A stretch of 33,111 bases of DNA from Bianquea renquensis (GTDB lineage: Bacteria > Bacillota > Clostridia > Lachnospirales > Bianqueaceae): the NCBI RefSeq assembly GCF_014384895.1, contig NZ_JACRSQ010000033.1:1-33111 (forward strand). Reading direction: 5' to 3'. The position numbers and the translations under genes are program-made. The stretch's first letter is position 1; every line of letters starts with the position of its first letter. Below are positions 7,757 through 17,447 of the stretch, in pieces. Below the pieces are notes generated by a model. That model had not been told where the DNA came from and made no database searches. It was given only the letters and a program-made list of their open reading frames with translations.

Positions 7757-10700
7757 CTAGCGGACTCGCAGTGAGACCGGCCCGAGAAGCCCGGATGCCC
7801 TGGGAACGGTGTTATAGTAGGTTGGGATGGTCAGGTAGTGATTATACAGCGTATTGTAGATCTCCGCGCGAATCTGTATTTCCCCTTCCTGCGCAAGCTG
7901 GGTGATATCGAACACATACGGCGCATGCATCCGCACGCCTGCGGATCGTCCGTTGACAAAGAGTTCGACCGAACATCCCACGTCTCCGAGATCCATAAAA
8001 ACTTGTTCATGTTTTGGCACTGTGATGTGCTTCGTATACGCAGCGCCGCCGGAATAACAACGAAGGCCGCTTATCTGTGCCCAGTCACCGGTGTCCATAC
8101 GGCCTACGCCACAGTCCATGTCCACTGGCTCTGTCAGAGACGCCTCAAAACAGCCTGGCCGCGGCTGAATGACGATCTGAATCTCTCGAGGTTCATCAAT
8201 CGGAGTTTTGACTTCCGCTCTATACAGGCTGGCTCCATGCACAGCACTGCCGAGCTTTTCAAGTGTAAGCTCTCCCTCATCTCCGAGGACACGCACCTGC
8301 CCGACCGCCGCAAACCGCAATTCTTTCACCGCCGGAGGCGCCGTAAACGCAAAGTGGCAGGGCTCGCATTTTTGCAGAAAGTTAGGACAGAAGGGCAGCA
8401 CGCTGTCCTTGTTATACCAGCTCATGGCAAGAGGGTATGTCTGTCTCGCAGTCTCCTTCTCGCGGTCCAGAATAAAATAGGTCCTGCCTGCTTTATCATA
8501 GCGAAGGAGCACCTCGTTGACACCCCTTTTCAGGTTCACCGTCTCCCCCGCAACTGGAGTCTTGTTAATATACATTTGGGCCGCCTTCAAGCTTCCTTGC
8601 TTGACATAGGCCTCTGTATCTTCATCGCAGACGACGGCTGTTGCGAGATAATAAATCGTTCCCTCCCCCTCGGGTTCATAGTGGGTGTTGGTCTTAATAT
8701 TGGTTACGATTTTATTGCCGAGCCCGATGAATTCATCGCTGATCCGCCCTTTAAGCCCATGATAGCTCCCTTGATATCCGGCATCCATGGGAATGCCGTA
8801 CCGCATGGACATAGTGTATTCCTCAAACGCATAGAATTCTCCGTCCAGCTTAATGCCCGCGCCGGCACTGTATGTATCCATGGCCAAAATCTCTGAATCA
8901 CAGGGTCTCGTCAGAGGACCAAGTTTGTAAAAATACGTTCCGTAAGAACACATGACTTCCTTTTCTCTCGTGCCCTGCGTAAATGTGAAGAATCGCGCCT
9001 GCGCCCCGACTTTTCCCTTGAAAGGCGGCTGACTGTAATCGCCGTACTCGTTATCCATGGTCGGGAGCAGCTCAAATTCCCACTTCCCTTCAATCGGAAT
9101 CTCTCTGTACACCGGCTCATCCCTTTCCGCTTTTGCCTTTCCCTCATTGTCAAAGGCGATGATCTGGACATCCGTTTCCGAGTGGGGCATTCTGAGAGTG
9201 GTACTCTGATCCGTTTGTTTTATGCAGGCCAGCTCCTCCTCCTTGCCACTCCAAGGGTCGAACTCCATGATTTTCCCTTTGGCGCGAAAAGTATACACAC
9301 CCCCTTTTCGGGCTCCATACACCATGTATACATCTATGTTGTCGATTCTCCGGTGTAGCATATAGGGATGCTCCGGGCCTTCCATATCCGGTATGGTCAA
9401 GTTTCGAATCTGCCTCATGACCTCTTCCAGATTTTGAGGATTGCCATTCTTCTGAACGATATCCTGAACCATCCTGTCCAGTTCCACATCGCTTCGTCCC
9501 ACTCTGTCGGAGGCCAACGGCACCGCTCCCAGCAGCATCACGGAACCTCCGATCTCGGAAAACTCCCATAGCTTCTGTATCGAAGAGAAGCGGATGCTCT
9601 TCATGGACGGCACGATAACTGTCTTATATCGCTCGCCAGAGACGCACAGGCATTTGTCCTCTATATCCGCACGGCCCAGGGATTCAAAATCCAGAAAGTC
9701 AAAATCCACCGTATGGCGGTACAGAAATTCTCCCGCCGCAAAGGCTGTCTCAACAGACGTCTCCCCGTCCAGACCTCCCTCCACAGCCGCCACGGGATAC
9801 AGGATCGCAACGTCGCAGACATGGACGCCGCTGCTCAGGAGGAAACTTAGGCGCTTTGTACAGGCGAGGAAGCGGTCCATATGCTTCCAGTACGGCATTC
9901 GGAAATGATTGCAGGGCGGAGACCATTCCCAGTACCCGCCGTAAGTTGAGTAATAGAGGCCGTGAAGCGTCAGCAGGTTGTGGCCCAAGGCAAAATTTCG
10001 GAACGTTGCGTCCGCCACGTCGTTGGACGAGGTTCCCCACCCGCTGCCGCAAAATCCCTCCAGCCATGTCCTCGGACGCTTGTACAGGTGGGATATGGAG
10101 CTGGACACTTTGGACTTGACGATGTCGGAAGACAGATCGGGCTGATCGTTCCCCGGCGCCTGATTCCATCGCTGGGTTCTAAAATAATCTCCGTATTCCG
10201 TGACATTCCTCCCCCGGCCGCACGGATCACCGCCGAAGATCATACCTCGCTCTTGATTCCACTGGTAAATGTGTTTGAAATAGCCTTCCTCCGTCAGCTG
10301 TACAATGACATCGCAGTAGTCTAGCCGGATCTTCTGGGTTATGTCTCCGATATCCTGGAATATTCCCTTTCTATACGGCATAATGCTGTAGCCTTTGCGC
10401 CTTTGAAACTCCTCCTCAAATGCATCGTTCCACAGATTTCCCCGAATATTGAAGGTCAACTCGTCCGAGAAGAAAAAATTTAGCCCTTTCCCTCCCTCCC
10501 CAGGAAAATGCTCGTCGAAGGCCCCATAAAATTCTTCAATGACATAACGCCCCAGATTCGGATTCATGGGATCAACGGAATAGGGAACCTCCTGAACCAC
10601 CACATCTCCATCCACCAGTTCTAGTTTTTTCCCTAGAACCTCCGGATGCTTCGCCGCAATGGCATCCATATACCGCTCCTGGCCTGGAGCCTCCAGTGTA

Positions 10701-10990
10701 TAGTCGCTGAGGGACACCGCAATGCCATATTTCTTGCACTCCTGCATAAACCATCCAACCAGCTCCCACCACTCATCGGAAAAAACCGGGGGATCGCTGT
10801 CCATGGTCAATCCGCAGTTTCGTCCGCCAGAATCCGTATGGCAATAGTTAATTTGCAGAGCACAGATATCGCGATCCTTTAACTGCTCCAGCTGCCACAG
10901 GAGCCGTTCCTTCGTGATTTTCTCCCCTTCCCACCAGTAAAATGGGACTTCCCCGTACTCATCGGGGGCATCGGAAAAGCGTTCTAGCAT
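7757..10990 (-). CDS. GH106-like glycoside hydrolase (probable alpha-L-rhamnosidase)
   Basis: A 1,077-residue protein that resembles GH106 alpha-L-rhamnosidases. It opens with FYWWEGEKITKERLLWQLEQ, followed by a TIM-barrel-like region containing FFFSDEL and GGDPCGRG. The C-terminal end is a GH2-type jelly-roll domain with VELFVNGRSAG and the closing ASGLLGPVSLRV. I start it at the ATG at 10988-10990, behind AGAGGGAG and one base after the stop of the regulator gene; earlier in-frame starts overlap that gene. No signal peptide is seen, so it acts inside the cell. Paired with GH78, it suggests two differently linked rhamnose residues. The linkage cannot be deduced. Confidence 0.78.
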   Translation of the reverse strand: MLERFSDAPDEYGEVPFYWWEGEKITKERLLWQLEQLKDRDICALQINYCHTDSGGRNCGLTMDSDPPVFSDEWWELVGWFMQECKKYGIAVSLSDYTLEAPGQERYMDAIAAKHPEVLGKKLELVDGDVVVQEVPYSVDPMNPNLGRYVIEEFYGAFDEHFPGEGGKGLNFFFSDELTFNIRGNLWNDAFEEEFQRRKGYSIMPYRKGIFQDIGDITQKIRLDYCDVIVQLTEEGYFKHIYQWNQERGMIFGGDPCGRGRNVTEYGDYFRTQRWNQAPGNDQPDLSSDIVKSKVSSSISHLYKRPRTWLEGFCGSGWGTSSNDVADATFRNFALGHNLLTLHGLYYSTYGGYWEWSPPCNHFRMPYWKHMDRFLACTKRLSFLLSSGVHVCDVAILYPVAAVEGGLDGETSVETAFAAGEFLYRHTVDFDFLDFESLGRADIEDKCLCVSGERYKTVIVPSMKSIRFSSIQKLWEFSEIGGSVMLLGAVPLASDRVGRSDVELDRMVQDIVQKNGNPQNLEEVMRQIRNLTIPDMEGPEHPYMLHRRIDNIDVYMVYGARKGGVYTFRAKGKIMEFDPWSGKEEELACIKQTDQSTTLRMPHSETDVQIIAFDNEGKAKAERDEPVYREIPIEGKWEFELLPTMDNEYGDYSQPPFKGKVGAQARFFTFTQGTREKEVMCSYGTYFYKLGPLTRPCDSEILAMDTYSAGAGIKLDGEFYAFEEYTMSMRYGIPMDAGYQGSYHGLKGRISDEFIGLGNKIVTNIKTNTHYEPEGEGTIYYLATAVVCDEDTEAYVKQGSLKAAQMYINKTPVAGETVNLKRGVNEVLLRYDKAGRTYFILDREKETARQTYPLAMSWYNKDSVLPFCPNFLQKCEPCHFAFTAPPAVKELRFAAVGQVRVLGDEGELTLEKLGSAVHGASLYRAEVKTPIDEPREIQIVIQPRPGCFEASLTEPVDMDCGVGRMDTGDWAQISGLRCYSGGAAYTKHITVPKHEQVFMDLGDVGCSVELFVNGRSAGVRMHAPYVFDITQLAQEGEIQIRAEIYNTLYNHYLTIPTYYNTVPRASGLLGPVSLRVR

Positions 10991-10991
10991 G

Positions 10992-13295
10992 TTATTCTCC
11001 CTCTTTTTCATGTGGCTTCGCTTTTTGAATCTCGCTGGGCGTCTTTCCAAAATTTCTCTTATACACCCGATTGAAGACCTGCACGTAATTATATCCCACA
11101 GCCTGCGATATGTCTGCCACCCTCATGTCTGTCTTGGCGAGCATATCCTGCGCCTTTTCCATGCGAAGTCTTTCGATGAACTTCGAGAAATTCTCTCCTG
11201 TCTGTTCTTTAAACAGTCTGGACAGATAGATTTCCGTGATGCTGAAAATATCCGCTACAGCCGCCAATGATATCATGGGATCCGTATAGTTCGATTCGAT
11301 ATATGAGAGGATTTCCGATATCAGCTTACTGTTTTCATGCCCCTGCTCATGGCCAATACTCCCTGCCAGCTCAATGCAATACTTTTTCATCTCGTAAAAT
11401 TGGCTGAGATACCGCTGACTCTTGGACATGGACTCATTAAAGGACCTGATTTTATCTGCCACCTGTCCGCAGTATTCATCCGGTATGAGCTTTTGGATTC
11501 GATACATGGTGGAAAGCAGACTACTCAAAAATTGCAGCTGAGCGCTCTCCGTCTGATTTCCCTGCTCCATGTTGAGTTTGCCCAGGGACGAAAAAATCGA
11601 GCGCGTCTCCTTGCTATTTCCGGATATGACAGCATCGATAAGCTTGCTCTCCGTCTCGATGGGGTAAAAGAAATCCATTGTCATTTCCGTTTCCGCCGCT
11701 TTTACAAACCACTGAACCTTCGAGCGATTGTTGGCTCTCCTGTAACTGAGGGCGATTTTTGCCTCCTCAAAGGCAAAATGGAGTTTGCTGATCTTTCTTG
11801 TCAGGCTACCGACAAAAGAAATGGAGATGCCAGGATTCTCTTTAAGGCCTGCGCAGACTTCATTGGCCAGATCGTCGATCCGGTCGATGAACTCCTCCTG
11901 ACTGGACTCATTGCTGGGAATGATCATAGCTTCCTTATAAAAGTCAATGTCAAAATAGCCGCATATATTGGGATCGATAGAATCCATGAGACGATTGATG
12001 AGCATTTTTAGAGCGCTGATCTCCTCCAGCGAAGAATTTGCATCGTTGATTGCCACAATCACAACGGCGTACATCTTCTGATCTCCCCGCAGCCCAATGA
12101 GGCTAATTCCGTTGGTGTATTCTTCGTCCGTCTCAAAATGCCCATTGAACAGCCGGTAAAAGACTGTATTTTTCTGGGAATCCATAAGGGAGAGAATCTC
12201 CTGCTGCATCATTCCATTGGCTGCGATGATTTGTCTCAACTCTTCGTTGATGTCGTCAAATTTATATTTCTGTTTTTTGTTTTTCGCGGAGCTCTGAAGG
12301 ATATCCACAATCGCATTGATAGGCTTTGTGGTTTTGATGGATGCGATATAGATTAAGGCCAGGGTCATCAATAGGGCAAAGGCCATCATTCCGCCAAAGA
12401 GCAGCCGGATGGACTCCGTCTTCTCTAGCACATTTTTCAAATCCATGGCAAAATAATATTCAAACGTGTTTTGTTCCTCTTTCACATAGGAGATGAACAT
12501 CTTTTTCCCGCCGACAGACTGAATAAAGTATCCACCCTCGCCGGCAGCCTTCTCCCGCACACGGGCCAGCACCGTATCGTCCGGGAGCCCCTCACCCAAA
12601 ACAACGTTCCCGTCCCGCCCTGTGATATAGAGAAACCCTTCGCTGTTGTCTAATATTTGCTTAAAAAGCTGGCTGATTCTAGAATTATTTAGGAGCACAA
12701 AGATCGTTCTATGGTATCCTGCCAGCTCCACTGTGTCCGCATATACCAAATAATTTCCGTAGGTGTCTTTCCGTCCAATACACGCATCGTATAGAAACTC
12801 ATCTCGATATTGCGTAGTCAGAAAATCGATACCCGCGCTCCCAGTATCCTCCAGCCCAAAATGAATCGGAGAATACCCCTCTGCCAGCCTTGTATAAGCG
12901 GAGCTTTGCGTTACAAGAGCACCAGACTTTTCCGAATACAAAAAAATGTCGTCGAATGTGGAATTCAGTCTCAACAGAGACGCTATATATTTTTGTACAT
13001 TGATTATATCCGTAATACAATTTGGATCCCTCATGGGATCCCCATCCGCAAAAAAATCATTGGCTTGCTGATTCGACCGCAGATTAATCGCCAGGTGCCG
13101 CATGCCGATGATATATTCGTCGATCATCTTGCTGTTCTGCTCTACGGCATTGACGATGGACTGGTATTCCTCCTCCTTCACTATCCTGACCGTATCGAGA
13201 TATATAAACATCGTCAGAGCGACTGGTATTACGGCTACGCTGCAAAAGTACATAAAATATCGCCAGATAAAGAAGTTCTCCCTATTTCTTTTCAT
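10992..13295 (-). CDS. AraC-family regulator with membrane sensor domain (YesN/AraC type)
   Basis: A 767-residue one-component regulator. It has a transmembrane helix at about 10-33, an extracellular sensor region (34-297, Cache-like by length and layout), a second helix at about 298-319, a cytoplasmic linker, and an AraC double helix-turn-helix in the last ~105 residues (ISLAAVADIFSITEIYLSRLF and VADISQAVGYNYVQVFNRVYK regions). Such proteins sense a sugar outside the cell or a loaded binding protein and activate nearby glycan genes. The start at 13293-13295 follows GGAAGG. It has its own promoter (13334-13362) and is followed after one base by the GH106-like gene. Its likely targets are the two matching promoter regions at 17143-17339 and 19524-19718. 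Confidence 0.88.
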   Translation of the reverse strand: MKRNRENFFIWRYFMYFCSVAVIPVALTMFIYLDTVRIVKEEEYQSIVNAVEQNSKMIDEYIIGMRHLAINLRSNQQANDFFADGDPMRDPNCITDIINVQKYIASLLRLNSTFDDIFLYSEKSGALVTQSSAYTRLAEGYSPIHFGLEDTGSAGIDFLTTQYRDEFLYDACIGRKDTYGNYLVYADTVELAGYHRTIFVLLNNSRISQLFKQILDNSEGFLYITGRDGNVVLGEGLPDDTVLARVREKAAGEGGYFIQSVGGKKMFISYVKEEQNTFEYYFAMDLKNVLEKTESIRLLFGGMMAFALLMTLALIYIASIKTTKPINAIVDILQSSAKNKKQKYKFDDINEELRQIIAANGMMQQEILSLMDSQKNTVFYRLFNGHFETDEEYTNGISLIGLRGDQKMYAVVIVAINDANSSLEEISALKMLINRLMDSIDPNICGYFDIDFYKEAMIIPSNESSQEEFIDRIDDLANEVCAGLKENPGISISFVGSLTRKISKLHFAFEEAKIALSYRRANNRSKVQWFVKAAETEMTMDFFYPIETESKLIDAVISGNSKETRSIFSSLGKLNMEQGNQTESAQLQFLSSLLSTMYRIQKLIPDEYCGQVADKIRSFNESMSKSQRYLSQFYEMKKYCIELAGSIGHEQGHENSKLISEILSYIESNYTDPMISLAAVADIFSITEIYLSRLFKEQTGENFSKFIERLRMEKAQDMLAKTDMRVADISQAVGYNYVQVFNRVYKRNFGKTPSEIQKAKPHEKEGE

Positions 13296-13333
13296 GCCCC
13301 CACCTTCCCCGCCTTTAATTCCAAGTCTCCTCC

Positions 13334-13362
13334 ATTATAGCAAGCTTTGAGATGCGCGTAAA
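13334..13362 (-). promoter_or_regulatory. Promoter of the regulator-GH106-GH78 operon
   Basis: TTTACG (-35), a 17-base spacer and a consensus TATAAT (-10) read on the minus strand. The expected start near 13327 gives a leader of about 32 bases. The -35 box overlaps the T-rich tail of the terminator just upstream. Confidence 0.75.
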
Positions 13363-13370
13363 GAAGAAAA

Positions 13371-13405
13371 GCGCCGCCAGAGCCAAACTATGACCAAAGC
13401 GGCGC
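13371..13405 (-). terminator. Terminator after the first binding-protein gene
   Basis: GCGCCGC and GCGGCGC pair across a 21-base loop, followed on the minus strand by TTTTCTTCTTT. It lies 16 bases after the stop of the solute-binding protein and ends the importer operon, though some read-through into the regulator gene is possible. Confidence 0.8.
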
Positions 13406-13421
13406 CTACTCCTATACTACT

Positions 13422-15134
13422 TTATTTGTTACTTTCATCATACGTTTTCTGATAGGCTGCGATGTAATCCGACAGTCCCAGCTTTTCCAGATCTGCCAGG
13501 TACGCGTCCCATTCCGCGTCTATATCCTTCTGCCCCGTAATAAAGGCAACGATGGCTGATTTCACATAGTCGTTGATAGGAACCGCTTGATTGGAGAGAG
13601 CTGTCGCCGTGTCCGCGTCGGCCCACATGGGCTTCTCAGATTCCCCTTCGCCTCTATACTGAGCATAGGCGGCGGTATCACGGATGAGACGCGCTTCATA
13701 ATTCTCAGCATCCAAAATATCGCCTTCAAATTGAAGTTTTGCCTTCCAGTCCGCCGGGAACAGCATTCCAATCCCCCATGTCTTACTATTCGACAGCTGG
13801 GAATAATTTGTCCCATCCGATAACATTTTCCACTCGGCCTTCAATCCTGTTACGCCCGTTGCTCCAGGATCAGCCTTTGCCCAGGACTCATTCTCCGGGC
13901 CAAAATCCATCCGGTTGACAACATATCCGTCGCAGAAGAAATCGAGCAGGCGGAAGGCCACAGCGGGTTTTTCACATTTGTCTGTGATGGCGGCGCGCCC
14001 TCCAGAAGTATACAGATCATCATACACCGGCGTTCCCTGGTATCCGTCAGGGCCCTTCAGAGGCATAAGCGCCTCATACTGGTCGGCAAGCTCACGGTTG
14101 GTAATGTCAATGCCCATGGCGAGATGTCCGGCCCCGAAGCTTCCCAACACCGTCGGCTCCGCATTGCCCAATTTCAGCAGAGAGTTCAGATCCTGGGTAA
14201 AGGCAGCGGGATCAATAAGTCCTTCATCATACAGTTCCGCTAAATACTTAAGACCATTTTTGAAAGCGTCAGTCGTAACCGGGGATGAGAAGACGCCGTC
14301 CTTAAACATTTTGATTCCACCATCAAAATGACAGAAAGCATTCATGATAAATAAATAGGGATCCGCTGCCCATGTATTGGCCGCTCCGGAGAGGGGGACT
14401 TCATCCTTCTGCCCATTTCCGTTGGGATCTTCATCGCGGAAGGCGATGAGCACATCCTTGAACTCCTCCGTCGTCGTCGGTACCGATTTTCCCAGCTGTT
14501 GAATCCAGGCGGTATTGATCCAGAATTTGTCGGATATCGATCCGTGGCCAGCAGCGCCTTCACTGCGGGGGATAACATACACGTTTCCATCAGGAGCGGT
14601 CATGGACTCTTTGATGGTCGGAATGTCCTCCCAGATCTGCTTAATATTGACGCTGTATTTTTCGATATAGTCGTTCATGGGGATATAAATCTTTTCCGTC
14701 ATGCCGTACTTTACAATGTCGAGGTTGGACCCCGCCGCGCCATACAGGATCACTTCCGGATACGTGCCAGTGCTGAGAGCCAAATTCAGCTTCTCATCAT
14801 ACCCATCCGCCGGTGATATCTGCATATCCAATTTGATATTGGTCTGCTCTTCCACAAAATGGGTGAAGTCATTGTCCACAAGATCGTTGATGTTGGCATT
14901 CTGCGGCAGCATGACCGACAATGTCGTCTGCTCTGTGACAATGGGCAGCTCTCCAGCCGGCGTCACGCCATCCTCGTTGGTGGCGTTGCTCCCAGCTGCG
15001 CTGGAATCCGGATTTGAGCTCGGATTCGAATTCTGGCTGGAATTTCCGGTGTCATTTTTACACCCGAACACCATGGCCGTCATGCTCATGACCACAAGGA
15101 GCATCGCGATGATACTTTTCATGTTCTTTCTCAT
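13422..15134 (-). CDS. ABC transporter solute-binding lipoprotein (LplA-like), importer 1
   Basis: A 570-residue extracellular sugar-binding lipoprotein. The N-terminus has a positively charged start, a hydrophobic core and a somewhat unusual lipobox, MVFGC (Cys25), followed by a Ser/Asn/Gly-rich linker. The rest is typical of the large LplA/CUT1 oligosaccharide-binding proteins, including a calcium-loop-like DEDPNGNGQKDEVP. The ATG at 15132-15134 follows GGAGG; a second Met four codons later is an alternative. It is the last gene of the operon after two permeases. A small GAGGC-CGC-GCCTC hairpin (15166-15178) before it may protect this part of the mRNA. Confidence 0.9.
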   Translation of the reverse strand: MRKNMKSIIAMLLVVMSMTAMVFGCKNDTGNSSQNSNPSSNPDSSAAGSNATNEDGVTPAGELPIVTEQTTLSVMLPQNANINDLVDNDFTHFVEEQTNIKLDMQISPADGYDEKLNLALSTGTYPEVILYGAAGSNLDIVKYGMTEKIYIPMNDYIEKYSVNIKQIWEDIPTIKESMTAPDGNVYVIPRSEGAAGHGSISDKFWINTAWIQQLGKSVPTTTEEFKDVLIAFRDEDPNGNGQKDEVPLSGAANTWAADPYLFIMNAFCHFDGGIKMFKDGVFSSPVTTDAFKNGLKYLAELYDEGLIDPAAFTQDLNSLLKLGNAEPTVLGSFGAGHLAMGIDITNRELADQYEALMPLKGPDGYQGTPVYDDLYTSGGRAAITDKCEKPAVAFRLLDFFCDGYVVNRMDFGPENESWAKADPGATGVTGLKAEWKMLSDGTNYSQLSNSKTWGIGMLFPADWKAKLQFEGDILDAENYEARLIRDTAAYAQYRGEGESEKPMWADADTATALSNQAVPINDYVKSAIVAFITGQKDIDAEWDAYLADLEKLGLSDYIAAYQKTYDESNK

Positions 15135-15191
15135 ACCTGTCCTCCATTTTCATGTATTGCTCACAGAGGCCGCGCCTCCGGTAAGCTCCTG

Positions 15192-16118
15192 TCAGCCCTT
15201 GATGGATCCCACCATGACACCCTTAATAAAATATTTCTGGATAAAGGGATAGAAGATCAGCAAGGGGATGCTGGATACGACGATGAGCGAGTATTTGAGC
15301 AGCTCCGATAGATACTGTTTTTGCATCATATCTGTGATACTGCCCATCTTGTCAATTGCCGTGAAGTCCACATTATTTTGTACCAAAATGTTGCGCAATA
15401 TCAGCTGTAACGGAAATTTTGATGGTGTATTGATATACAGCAGCGCGCTGAAATAGGAATTCCACATGGACGTAGCCGCGCTCAGCGCTAGCACCGCCAT
15501 GATGGGCTTTGAAAGCGGTAGCACCATATAGAAAAAACACTGAAAATAGCTTCCTCCATCGATGCTCGTCGCTTCAAAGAGCTCCTCCGGAATGCTGGAT
15601 TTGATGAACGTCCTGGTAATAATAACATTCCAAGCCCCCGTCAGGCCGGGAAGGATCAACGCCCACATGGTGTCCATGAGGTGAAGTTTTAGGATCAGTA
15701 GGTAGGCTGGGATCATACCACCGCCGATGAACATGGTAATGGTGTACAGGACCGTAACCAATTTTTTGGCGGGAAATTCCTTTCGGGTGAGGGGATACCC
15801 TACCATCATGGTGAGCATGACACTTAGAACCGCATAAACCGCCGTATAGATAATGGAGTTCCCATATCCTGTCCATACCTGCGAGGTGGCAAATATGGCC
15901 TGGTATCCCTGAAGGCCTGGATCGACAGGTAATAGGACAACCTTCCCCCGAATCAAAGCTGTCGGGGAGGAAAAGGAAGCGCTGATCACATAAATAAGGG
16001 GATACAGAACCGCTAGGGTAAAAAGTCCAAGAAATGTATAAATACATCCCATATAGATCCTATCCGGTACGGTCAGCCGAATTTTCTTCGACTTATGCCT
16101 CTTTCTCGTTCCAGTCAT
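15192..16118 (-). CDS. ABC sugar permease, LplC/YtcP-like, importer 1
   Basis: A 308-residue membrane protein with about six transmembrane helices. The conserved loop that contacts the ATPase reads FEATSIDGGSYFQCFFYMVL, followed by PLSKPIMAVLAL, and the C-terminus FIQKYFIKGVMVGSIKG is typical of the LplC/YtcP branch of CUT1 permeases. It forms the membrane channel with the permease encoded 21 bases upstream. The start at 16116-16118 follows AGAAGGA. No ATPase gene accompanies it. Confidence 0.92.
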   Translation of the reverse strand: MTGTRKRHKSKKIRLTVPDRIYMGCIYTFLGLFTLAVLYPLIYVISASFSSPTALIRGKVVLLPVDPGLQGYQAIFATSQVWTGYGNSIIYTAVYAVLSVMLTMMVGYPLTRKEFPAKKLVTVLYTITMFIGGGMIPAYLLILKLHLMDTMWALILPGLTGAWNVIITRTFIKSSIPEELFEATSIDGGSYFQCFFYMVLPLSKPIMAVLALSAATSMWNSYFSALLYINTPSKFPLQLILRNILVQNNVDFTAIDKMGSITDMMQKQYLSELLKYSLIVVSSIPLLIFYPFIQKYFIKGVMVGSIKG

Positions 16119-16139
16119 AGAGCATCCTTCTTTCTTACG

Positions 16140-17084
16140 CTAGAATAAGCTGATATCGCTGATTTTGCTTGCGATCTTATTGACAATAAAGAGAATGATA
16201 AAGTTTACCACCGCATTGAACAGGCCGATAGCCGTTGATAAACTGAATTGGGCATCCTTAACACCGATTTTGTACACATAGGTGGAGATGATCTCCGACA
16301 CGGCATAGTTGGACGCATTCTGGAGGAGAAATACCTTCTCGAAGCCAACGCTCAAGATACTCCCCGTATTGAGAATCAAAGTGATGACGATGGTGGGAAG
16401 GATGCAGGGAATATCAATGTGGATGACTCGTTTCAGCTTCGTCGCTCCATCGATGGTGGCCGCCTCATACAGGGATGCATCGACTCCGGAAAGAGCGGCA
16501 AAATAGAGGACCGAACTGTATCCCGCTCCCTGCCAAATTCCGGACAACACGTACATAGGCCGAAAGGCTTCTTTTTTGCTGAGAAAATCGATAGGCTGCC
16601 CTCCAAAAGATTTGATGACAGAATTGACTATCCCGTACCGGTAGTGAAGAACCTGCATCATAATACTGACAAGCACCACGGTCGAAATAAAATAGGGCGC
16701 ATAGGTAACCGTCTGCAGAATCTTTTTCGTTCTCGCATGGCTGAGTTCATTGAAGGCCAGAGCCAAAAGGATCGGAAAAGGAAACCCGATCACGATAGAA
16801 TACACGCTGAGAAGCACCGTGTTTTTCATAATCTGCCAGAAGATTGGCATCTCGAAAAACTGACGAAAATACTTAAAGCCAACAAATTCACTGGCAAGAC
16901 CTCGCCTAACGCTATAATCCTGAAATGCAATAAGATTGCCTACCATAGGGATATAGGAAAATACCAGCAGCAGCAGAACTGGAAGCGCACATAACACATA
17001 GAGTTGCCACACCTTACTATGCTTCGCGCGCAAACTCTTATGTGGTGTACGTGGCACTTTCGCTACTCTAACTGAATGATTCAT
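16140..17084 (-). CDS. ABC sugar permease, LplB-like, importer 1
   Basis: A 314-residue membrane protein with about six helices and the ATPase-contact loop EAATIDGATKLKRVIHIDIP, typical of LplB/YteP permeases for complex oligosaccharides. The start is the ATG at 17082-17084, behind GGGTGGA. The open frame extends 29 codons further, but those lie between the promoter and the ATG, with part running into the promoter at 17143-17171, so they are not translated. It is the first gene of the importer operon, transcribed from the regulated promoter just upstream. Confidence 0.92.
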   Translation of the reverse strand: MNHSVRVAKVPRTPHKSLRAKHSKVWQLYVLCALPVLLLLVFSYIPMVGNLIAFQDYSVRRGLASEFVGFKYFRQFFEMPIFWQIMKNTVLLSVYSIVIGFPFPILLALAFNELSHARTKKILQTVTYAPYFISTVVLVSIMMQVLHYRYGIVNSVIKSFGGQPIDFLSKKEAFRPMYVLSGIWQGAGYSSVLYFAALSGVDASLYEAATIDGATKLKRVIHIDIPCILPTIVITLILNTGSILSVGFEKVFLLQNASNYAVSEIISTYVYKIGVKDAQFSLSTAIGLFNAVVNFIILFIVNKIASKISDISLF

Positions 17085-17142
17085 TTTCTGTCCACCCAAC
17101 CTCTCAAAACAAAACGTTTTTTGAATGCCATTCGTTATTTTT

Positions 17143-17339
17143 ATTATAGCGATCCGATCCTTACTTTTCAATTGATGATTATTTCAGAACAGATGAACGA
17201 TTTTAAATCGTTTATTCTATACTTTTTTGTGCTTCTAGCCTAAATTTCGGCTGTTATCGTCCTTTCTCAGATGAACGAAATCTAACTTGAAAGCTTTCCA
17301 ACGGGGATTGCGGAAACGTAAAAATTAACAATTCTTCAT
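17143..17339 (-). promoter_or_regulatory. Regulated promoter of importer 1 (module copy A)
   Basis: The core promoter is TTGAAA (17166-17171), a 17-base spacer and TATAAT (17143-17148) on the minus strand. Upstream lie blocks that recur in the same order before the lyase gene (19524-19718). Two copies of a site like TTARAWWTCRTTCATCTG, at 17190-17206 and 17268-17285, are likely binding sites for an AraC-type activator. Other shared blocks are CGGCTGTTA (17248-17256) and ATTAACAATTCTTCA (17324-17338). A short palindrome, AAAACGTTTT (17111-17120), lies in the leader. No gene is present between 17085 and 17447. Confidence 0.75.
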
Positions 17340-17405
17340 AGAAAAGTTGCGCTCCGCTATCCTGTATCATATCCGCCTTACGGTGAACTTTCTTATAAAA
17401 CAAAA

Positions 17406-17439
17406 CGATCTCCAGTCATACCCAAATGACTGGAGATCG
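17406..17439 (-). terminator. Terminator of the lyase gene
   Basis: A perfect 14-bp hairpin (CGATCTCCAGTCAT and its complement) with a 6-base loop is followed on the minus strand by TTTTGTTTT. It lies eight bases after the lyase stop codon, so the lyase is a one-gene transcript separate from the importer operon. Confidence 0.92.
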
Positions 17440-17447
17440 AGATGATG

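Noticed and set aside
7838..8896. 352-codon open frame on the plus strand
   Set aside because: Antisense to the GH106-like gene, with a composition typical of a shadow frame and no family features.
17111..17120. CcpA (cre) site at AAAACGTTTT in the importer 1 leader
   Set aside because: The centre fits, but the outer TG and CA positions of a cre site are absent. Kept only as an unassigned palindrome.
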